A DNA stretch of 10,697 bases from Collinsella sp. (lineage in GTDB: Bacteria > Actinomycetota > Coriobacteriia > Coriobacteriales > Coriobacteriaceae): assembly GCA_019419485.1 (NCBI GenBank), contig DXZV01000046.1, forward strand, positions 1 to 10,697. Direction: 5' to 3'. Positions 6,011 through 10,697 of this stretch are shown here, piece after piece. The stretch's first letter is position 1; each line of letters opens with the position of its first letter. The notes beneath the pieces are model-generated. The model did not search any database and was not told the DNA's origin. It saw nothing but the letters and a program-made list of their open reading frames with translations. The position numbers and the translations under genes were made by a program.

Positions 6011-7237
6011 TTACGCGGCGCCCGAACGATGCCGCCATATGGATTGTACGATACCCACCGTCAGCAGCTGAATCATCATCGAAGACGAACCGAAGCTAAT
6101 AAACGGTAGCGGAATACCGGTAATCGGCATCATGCCGATGCACATGCCGATGTTTTCGAAGGTCTGGAACGCCCACATGCCAACGATGCCCACACACGAT
6201 AGGCGCAAGAACAGCGACTCACACTTAAAGGCGACGCGAATCGTCGAAAAGATCAGCAGCACGTAGAGGCATAGGAGCAAAAAGGAACCGCAAAAGCCAA
6301 AGGTCTCGGACAGGAAGGCGAAGACGAAGTCGGTGTGGAACTCAGGCAGAAAGCCGCCGGCCGACTGCGTCGCATGGCCCAAACCCTTACCAAAGAAGCC
6401 ACCCGAGCCAACGGCGATAAGCGACTGCTGCAGGTTGTAGGCATCGTCCGAATCGGCATTATCGGGGTCGATAAAGACCGTCAGGCGGTTCATCTGATAC
6501 TGCTTGATGAGCACATCGTGGCCGAGCAACGAATCAAAGACCGAATCGAGCGCCAGGACGAGGGCCACCAGGCCCACGAGCAGGGCCAGGGTCGACAGCA
6601 CCCATTCGCGGCGTGCACCGCTCATGCAGATGACAATAGCGCCCGAGACCAGCACGACCAGGCCCGAGCCCAGGTCGCCCATGGCGACGACGGCCAAAAA
6701 CGGAATGGACAGCATGCCGCAGAGCTTGACGTAGTCGCGAACGGTATCGATGCGGCCGTTATACTGCGAGCCAAGCGTGGCGATAAAGAAGATGGTGATG
6801 AGCTTGGCAAGCTCAACCGGCTGGAATGTCAAGCCGATACCGGGAATCTTGATCCAGCCCGTCATGCCCAGACCGCCTGTATAGGACAGGCCCGGAATCT
6901 TGGGCGAGAAGATCACAATAAGGTCAATGACGAGCAGCGCCGTCGAGAAGTTAGAGATGCCGCGCAGATCGGTACGCCAGACGAGCACCGCAAGCACCGC
7001 GCCAATGCCAATGCCCAGCAGGTGGCGCGAGAATGAGGCGTCGGCCTTAAACTGTGACGCCGACCAAATAATGATGGCGCCATAGGCAACGAGCGCGACG
7101 GTAGCCAGCAGCACACCGATATGCACCTTTTGGCGAAACGTACCGCGCGAGGCCGAAAGTTGCTTGTTGACGCGGTCCAGGCTGCTGCGAGAGCCGGTCT
7201 TGGTTGAACGGAACAGATCCGCCGGAGAAAAATCCAT
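6011..7237 (-). CDS. rodA: RodA, SEDS-family peptidoglycan glycosyltransferase
   Basis: 408-residue polytopic membrane protein with about ten membrane segments and a ~38-residue basic cytoplasmic N terminus. RodA polymerises lipid II into glycan strands for lateral-wall growth, paired with PBP2. Family landmarks are clear: FQPVELAKL (138-146), GDLGSG (187-192), RLTVFIDP (251-258), YNLQQSLIAVGSGGFFGKGLG (267-287), FLPEFHTDFVFA (296-307, containing the conserved catalytic-site Asp303) and NIGMCIGMMPITGIPLPFIS (362-381). Two positions depart from the usual consensus: QPVE in place of QPSE, and G187 in place of proline before DLG. The start ATG (7237-7235) has a perfect AGGAGG 5 bases upstream, which overlaps the mrdA stop codon. 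The gap to mrdA is 9 bp, so PBP2 and RodA are probably made from one transcript. Confidence 0.97.
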   Translation of the reverse strand: MDFSPADLFRSTKTGSRSSLDRVNKQLSASRGTFRQKVHIGVLLATVALVAYGAIIIWSASQFKADASFSRHLLGIGIGAVLAVLVWRTDLRGISNFSTALLVIDLIVIFSPKIPGLSYTGGLGMTGWIKIPGIGLTFQPVELAKLITIFFIATLGSQYNGRIDTVRDYVKLCGMLSIPFLAVVAMGDLGSGLVVLVSGAIVICMSGARREWVLSTLALLVGLVALVLALDSVFDSLLGHDVLIKQYQMNRLTVFIDPDNADSDDAYNLQQSLIAVGSGGFFGKGLGHATQSAGGFLPEFHTDFVFAFLSETFGFCGSFLLLCLYVLLIFSTIRVAFKCESLFLRLSCVGIVGMWAFQTFENIGMCIGMMPITGIPLPFISFGSSSMMIQLLTVGIVQSIWRHRSGAA

Positions 7238-7246
7238 CGCAACCTC

Positions 7247-9316
7247 CTATCGAACCGAAGAATCGCCCGAGGCCGAAGAGGTATCGGGCTCGTCATAAAT
7301 CGCGCCGAGCACGTCGCGCACGACATGCATCGCGGTATCTGAGCCACCGCCGCCCTGCTCCAGGACAGTAGCGATGACATACTTGGGATCATCGGCCGGC
7401 GCATAGGCGCAGAACCACGCGTATTCGTCCTCGCCGCTTTTCTCGCCCGTGCCCGACTTGCCGTATACCTGCGGCGTCAGGGTGCCAAAGTGAGCCGCCA
7501 GGGACGTCGATGCCGTGTAAATCACGTCGTGCATGCCGTTGCGAACAAGAGCCAAATCCGAATCGCTGTTGATCTTGGCCTCCAAGCGCTTCTTCTTGCC
7601 TTTGCCGTTGTACTTATAGGCATCGCCGTCGCCATCGCGCGACACGGCAGACAAAAACACGTGAGGCACGTACTGCTTACCGCCGTTGGCAAGGCCCATG
7701 TAGGCGCATGCCATCTGCAGAGGCGTCACCAAAATGTCGCCCTGGCCGATGGCAATGTTGGTCATATCGCCGGCATTCCACTTGCGGTCCTCGGCAGAGG
7801 CGTCGGTAAAGTACGACTCTTTCCACTCGGCATCGGGAATACGGCCCGCGCCCTCACTCGGCAAATCGATACCGCAGGTCTTGCCTAGGCCCCAGCGACG
7901 AAAGACCTCCTGCAGGCCCTCGGAATGTTGCTCGTCATAAAAGAACGCCTTGCCCATATCGTAGAAGACGGGGTCGCACGAGTTGGCAATACCCGACTGC
8001 AGCGTCATGGTGCCGTGTCCAGACGTCAGCCAGCAGCGCTTGCCCCAAGCCTTGCCCAAGCCCGTCCAATAGCCCGTGCAGTTGGTTGTCTGCGTTGAAG
8101 TGTAGGTTCCAAACTCAAGACCGGCCAGTGCCGAGAGCGGCTTGATGGTCGAGGCCGACATGTACTGTCCGCTAATGGCGCGGTTGAGCAGCGGGTGCGA
8201 ACCCTTGTCATCATTGAGCTCGGTCCACACGTCATTTGAGACGCCGCCGATAAAGACGGACGGATCGAACTTGGGCTCGCTCGCCATGCCCAGGATCTCG
8301 CCGTTGTTGGGATCGAGGCACACCACAGCGCCGTTGCCGGCATTGCTGTAGCCAGTGGTCTTGGCAAGCTCGATGGCGCTCGCCAGCGCCGTCTCACAGG
8401 CCTGTTGGATCTTGAGGTCGAGCGTGAGCTTAATATCGGAGCCGGCCTTGGCGGGCACGGCGCCGGCCTGACCGGTCACATTGCCCGAGGCATCGACCTT
8501 GACGGTCTGCTCGCCACGAATACCCTGCAGCAGGTTTTCGTAGTAGCTCTCAACACCCGCCTGGCCCACGATATCGCCCGACTGGTACGTAATCCGGCCA
8601 GCAGAAGCATCATCGTCGCCAGAGGTTTTCTTATTCTGGGCCTCAAGCTGCTCGGAGGTAATGGTGCCGGTATAGCCCAAAATGTGACAGGCCGTCTCGC
8701 CGTACGGGTACTGGCGCTCGGTACGCTCGGCAATCTTGACGCCCGGGAACTCGCCGGCGTGCTCCTTGATATAGGCAACCGTGGAGCGACGGACGTCCGT
8801 CGCGATGGTATGCAGGCTCTGGGCGCCCTCGGAATTGTCCTGAATATTGCGCAGAACCGCCACGTAGGGCATACCGAGCACGTTGGCAAGATGGCGAACC
8901 AGAACCTCATCCTCGGCAAGGTCGCGGTAGGCCACGACAGCAAGTGAGGGACGGTTCTGGACAAGTGCCACGCCATTGCGGTCGAGGATGCGGCCGCGCA
9001 CAGCGGGTGTGGTAACGGTGCGCGTCTGATTGCTATTAGCCTGCTTTTCGTAATAGTCCGACGAGACCATCTGCATGCCCCACAGCTTGACGGCAAGCGC
9101 CGCGAACATCGCGCCCACACCCGTGGTGAGGATGGAGAAGCGGCCCTTAAAGGCGGTCGCCGCGGTATTGCCCTCGCCCTCGGTGGCGCGCGGGGCCGTT
9201 CCATGCTGCGTATCGTAGGTAAAACGAGAATCGCCGCGACGCATGATGACCAGTGCGACCACGATGGCCACAACCAGCACGATACCGGCGATAATAACCG
9301 TCATCTGGGAAGACAT
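7247..9316 (-). CDS. mrdA: Penicillin-binding protein 2 (class B peptidoglycan transpeptidase of the elongasome)
   Basis: 689 residues. It cross-links stem peptides of strands made by RodA, acting outside the membrane. Two hydrophobic segments are visible at the N terminus (about 6-25 and 60-78) with a charged loop between, where one anchor is normal. The dimerisation/pedestal region follows (GRILDRNG 108-115, YPYGETACHILGYTG 203-217, GQAGVESYYE 251-260). The transpeptidase motifs are STIK (S389 nucleophile, K392), SCD (446-448, in the SxN position) and KSGT (620-623). A lysine-rich stretch NGKGKKKRLEAK lies at 570-581. The tail after ~675 is short and Ser/Asp-rich. The ATG at 9316-9314 has GGGGAGG 7 bases upstream, and this start keeps the first hydrophobic segment. 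It lies 13 bp after mreD and 9 bp before rodA. Confidence 0.96.
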   Translation of the reverse strand: MSSQMTVIIAGIVLVVAIVVALVIMRRGDSRFTYDTQHGTAPRATEGEGNTAATAFKGRFSILTTGVGAMFAALAVKLWGMQMVSSDYYEKQANSNQTRTVTTPAVRGRILDRNGVALVQNRPSLAVVAYRDLAEDEVLVRHLANVLGMPYVAVLRNIQDNSEGAQSLHTIATDVRRSTVAYIKEHAGEFPGVKIAERTERQYPYGETACHILGYTGTITSEQLEAQNKKTSGDDDASAGRITYQSGDIVGQAGVESYYENLLQGIRGEQTVKVDASGNVTGQAGAVPAKAGSDIKLTLDLKIQQACETALASAIELAKTTGYSNAGNGAVVCLDPNNGEILGMASEPKFDPSVFIGGVSNDVWTELNDDKGSHPLLNRAISGQYMSASTIKPLSALAGLEFGTYTSTQTTNCTGYWTGLGKAWGKRCWLTSGHGTMTLQSGIANSCDPVFYDMGKAFFYDEQHSEGLQEVFRRWGLGKTCGIDLPSEGAGRIPDAEWKESYFTDASAEDRKWNAGDMTNIAIGQGDILVTPLQMACAYMGLANGGKQYVPHVFLSAVSRDGDGDAYKYNGKGKKKRLEAKINSDSDLALVRNGMHDVIYTASTSLAAHFGTLTPQVYGKSGTGEKSGEDEYAWFCAYAPADDPKYVIATVLEQGGGGSDTAMHVVRDVLGAIYDEPDTSSASGDSSVR

Positions 9317-9329
9317 CTACGAGCCTCCC

Positions 9330-9896
9330 CTATTTGAGCTTACGGGTCTTGGGCTTAAAGCGCATGCCCGTCTGGCGTCCGCCACGTGCGGAGAATCCAT
9401 AACCGGACTGCGGCACGACGCCGGACATCAAAAACGGAATGGCAACCAGACCCGTCAGGATCGAAGACGGCAGCGCATGGCCGAAGATCGCCACGACAAA
9501 GCTCGTCTCCAAACCCATAAACAGCAAGATGATGCTGTAGATCACATTAATGACGAACGCGAAGGCGCCCACCGTGATGCCGCGCGCACTCGGGGTACCG
9601 CCCGTCTGACCGGCAGCGCTATGCACCAGGGCAAAAGAACCCACGGTCAGCAGGAGCGACATAACGCCCACCGGCACGGCAGCGGAAAGGTCATAGAACA
9701 AGCCGCTGCAAAAACCGCACACGACGGCACGGGTCGGGTCGCCCGAGAACACGCTTAGGCACACCAGGATAATCATAAAGTTGACGCGACCGCCCGCAAT
9801 GGAGATCTGCGGTGCCAGGCCTGCCTGCAGCAGCACGCACACAATGGCGGCGATTACAAACGTGCGGGAGCTCATCCCCTGCTCGTGTAGATCCAT
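9330..9896 (-). CDS. mreD: MreD, rod-shape-determining membrane protein
   Basis: 188-residue integral membrane protein with about six hydrophobic segments (near residues 12-28, 38-50, 56-68, 76-92, 107-127 and 136-158) and a basic C-terminal tail ending KPKTRKLK. The central GLFYDLSAAVPVGVMSLLL stretch matches the conserved MreD region. MreD works with MreC and MreB to position the lateral-wall synthesis machinery. Sequence conservation is low in this family, so the call leans on topology, length and its place between mreC and mrdA. An ATG two codons upstream (9902) is also in frame, but AGGGGG (9909-9904) lies only 1 base from it and 7 bases from the ATG at 9896, which I prefer. The ribosome-binding site overlaps the mreC stop. 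Confidence 0.9.
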   Translation of the reverse strand: MDLHEQGMSSRTFVIAAIVCVLLQAGLAPQISIAGGRVNFMIILVCLSVFSGDPTRAVVCGFCSGLFYDLSAAVPVGVMSLLLTVGSFALVHSAAGQTGGTPSARGITVGAFAFVINVIYSIILLFMGLETSFVVAIFGHALPSSILTGLVAIPFLMSGVVPQSGYGFSARGGRQTGMRFKPKTRKLK

Positions 9897-9903
9897 GGAC
9901 ATG

Positions 9904-9909
9904 CCCCCT
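9904..9909 (-). promoter_or_regulatory. mreD ribosome-binding site choosing between two in-frame ATGs
   Basis: AGGGGG at 9909-9904 overlaps the mreC TAG stop (9910-9908). The spacing is 1 base to the ATG at 9902 and 7 bases to the ATG at 9896, favouring the second. Confidence 0.65.
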
Positions 9910-10697
9910 ATTCGCTCGAGCCGGAATCGGTCGTCTCGGACGTGTCGGAACTGTCATCCGGGCTCTCGTCCTTCGTCTTGGTCGCAGCATCGCGCGACGT
10001 TCCCTGCGGCGTGCTGTTGGCCGTGTTCACGTCCTCATCCGAGGCCGACTGTTCGTCGGTCAGCGAGGTAATGACCAGCACTTCCTCGTTGTTCTCGGCC
10101 GTGGTCTGAGCGCGCACCACAATGGTGTAGTACACGTCGTTTGCCGATTTCTCAACCGACGAGACGGTGCCGAGCGGAAGGCCCTTGGGGAACACACCGC
10201 CAATGCCCGAGGTCACGATGATGTCGCCAACCTTAACGTCGGAGTCGACGCTCACGTACTCAAGACGCAGCGTGCCGTCAGCCTGACCCTGCAGCATGCC
10301 CTGGGCGCGCGTGTCCTGCACCATAGCGGACACGCCCGAGTTCTCGTCGCCGATCAGGCGCACGGTGGACGTCTTGGCCGAGACCTCGATAATCTGGCCG
10401 ATAACACCGGCAGAACTCGTCACAGGCATGTTGATGGTAAGACCGTCGGCAGAACCCTTATCGATGGTGACGGTCGAGGTCCAGGCATCGCCCGAAGCGC
10501 CGACGATACGAGCTGCGGTTGATTTGAGGTTGTAGGTCGACTGCAGGCCGACCAGCCCCTCCAGTCGCTCGGCGGTCTTTTGAGCCTCGGAGAGCTCGGC
10601 AACCTTAGAGGTCAGTTCCTCGTTTTGCTTCTTAAGCTCGTCAAGCGTGTCCTGCGACGCCGTAAGGTTAGAGAACACGTTACCGATCGCATTGAAG
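9908..10697 (-). CDS. mreC: MreC, rod-shape-determining protein (N terminus outside the window)
   Basis: The last 262 codons of mreC; the frame is open to the window edge (first complete codon at 10696-10694). The missing part should hold the N-terminal membrane anchor. What remains begins FNAIGNVFSN, followed by a coiled coil at about residues 14-45 (DELKKQNEELTSKVAELSEA). The extracytoplasmic beta-rich MreC domain comes next, with ARIVGASGDAWTSTVTIDKG, VTSSAGVIGQIIEV and GDIIVTSGIGGVFPKGLPLG. MreC self-assembles and activates the PBP2-RodA pair. The last ~45 residues are an acidic, Ser/Thr-rich low-complexity tail ending in GSSE, beyond the normal domain. A GTG at 10678 is merely an internal valine codon. 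mreB would be expected upstream of this gene. Confidence 0.95.
   Translation of the reverse strand, partial: FNAIGNVFSNLTASQDTLDELKKQNEELTSKVAELSEAQKTAERLEGLVGLQSTYNLKSTAARIVGASGDAWTSTVTIDKGSADGLTINMPVTSSAGVIGQIIEVSAKTSTVRLIGDENSGVSAMVQDTRAQGMLQGQADGTLRLEYVSVDSDVKVGDIIVTSGIGGVFPKGLPLGTVSSVEKSANDVYYTIVVRAQTTAENNEEVLVITSLTDEQSASDEDVNTANSTPQGTSRDAATKTKDESPDDSSDTSETTDSGSSE

Noticed and set aside
6040..6070. TACAAT-like -10 box on the minus strand near the end of rodA, as an internal promoter for the DUF697-like gene
   Set aside because: No acceptable -35 box lies 16-18 bases upstream, and the bases are explained by conserved RodA codons.
5087..6109. 340-codon plus-strand open frame opposite the DUF697-like gene
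   Set aside because: Same shadow effect; composition is Arg/His-rich and it covers conserved minus-strand genes with good ribosome-binding sites.
10676..10678. GTG at 10678 as the start of mreC
   Set aside because: The frame is open to the window edge, the coiled coil is already under way and the N-terminal anchor is missing, so this is an internal valine.

Overview
The window looks like a GC-rich (roughly 60%) Gram-positive, most likely of class Coriobacteriia (Collinsella/Olsenella-like Actinomycetota). This rests on base composition, an L27 that starts directly at MAHKKG, and the gene order, and is inference only. All ten genes lie on the minus strand, so transcription runs from position 10697 towards position 1. 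There is no mobile element, tRNA, rRNA or CRISPR, and no gene-free stretch above 300 bases; the longest gaps are 84 bp (rpmA-obgE) and 67 bp (before rplU). The long plus-strand open frames are antisense shadows.

Region 1 (about 10697-6011) is a cell-elongation cluster: mreC (5' end outside the window), mreD, the class B transpeptidase PBP2 (mrdA) and the SEDS glycosyltransferase rodA. The gaps are small (7-13 bp counting from the chosen starts) and good Shine-Dalgarno sites overlap or touch the preceding stop codons. These encode the core of the elongasome that inserts lateral-wall peptidoglycan.

Region 2 (5992-2366) continues the same run with three poorly understood genes: a DUF697-like protein whose N-terminal half looks like a GTPase fold without a P-loop, a large radical SAM protein of the TIGR03960 type with an extra C-terminal cysteine cluster, and its usual partner of the TIGR03936/DUF2344 type. 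The last two overlap by 4 bp (ATGA).

Region 3 (2369-1565) is a ribosomal-protein unit. A near-consensus sigma-A promoter, whose -35 box contains the stop codon of the preceding gene, drives rplU (L21) and rpmA (L27). The unit ends in a strong intrinsic terminator. Region 4 (1548-1) holds obgE (ribosome-assembly GTPase, TTG start) and the first 26 codons of nadD (NAD synthesis). The obgE ribosome-binding site begins two bases after the terminator's T-tract, so obgE-nadD expression must come through that terminator or from a promoter upstream of it.

The order mreCD-PBP2-rodA-radical SAM pair-rplU-rpmA-obgE matches a cluster known from clostridia. As I remember that cluster, minCDE, ribonuclease G (rng) and the L27 protease gene (prp) are missing here, and a DUF697-like gene fills the slot after rodA. 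I see no complete undescribed multi-gene system. The best leads are the DUF697-like protein, the uncharacterised radical SAM pair, the terminator in front of obgE, and a PBP2 with two N-terminal membrane segments.
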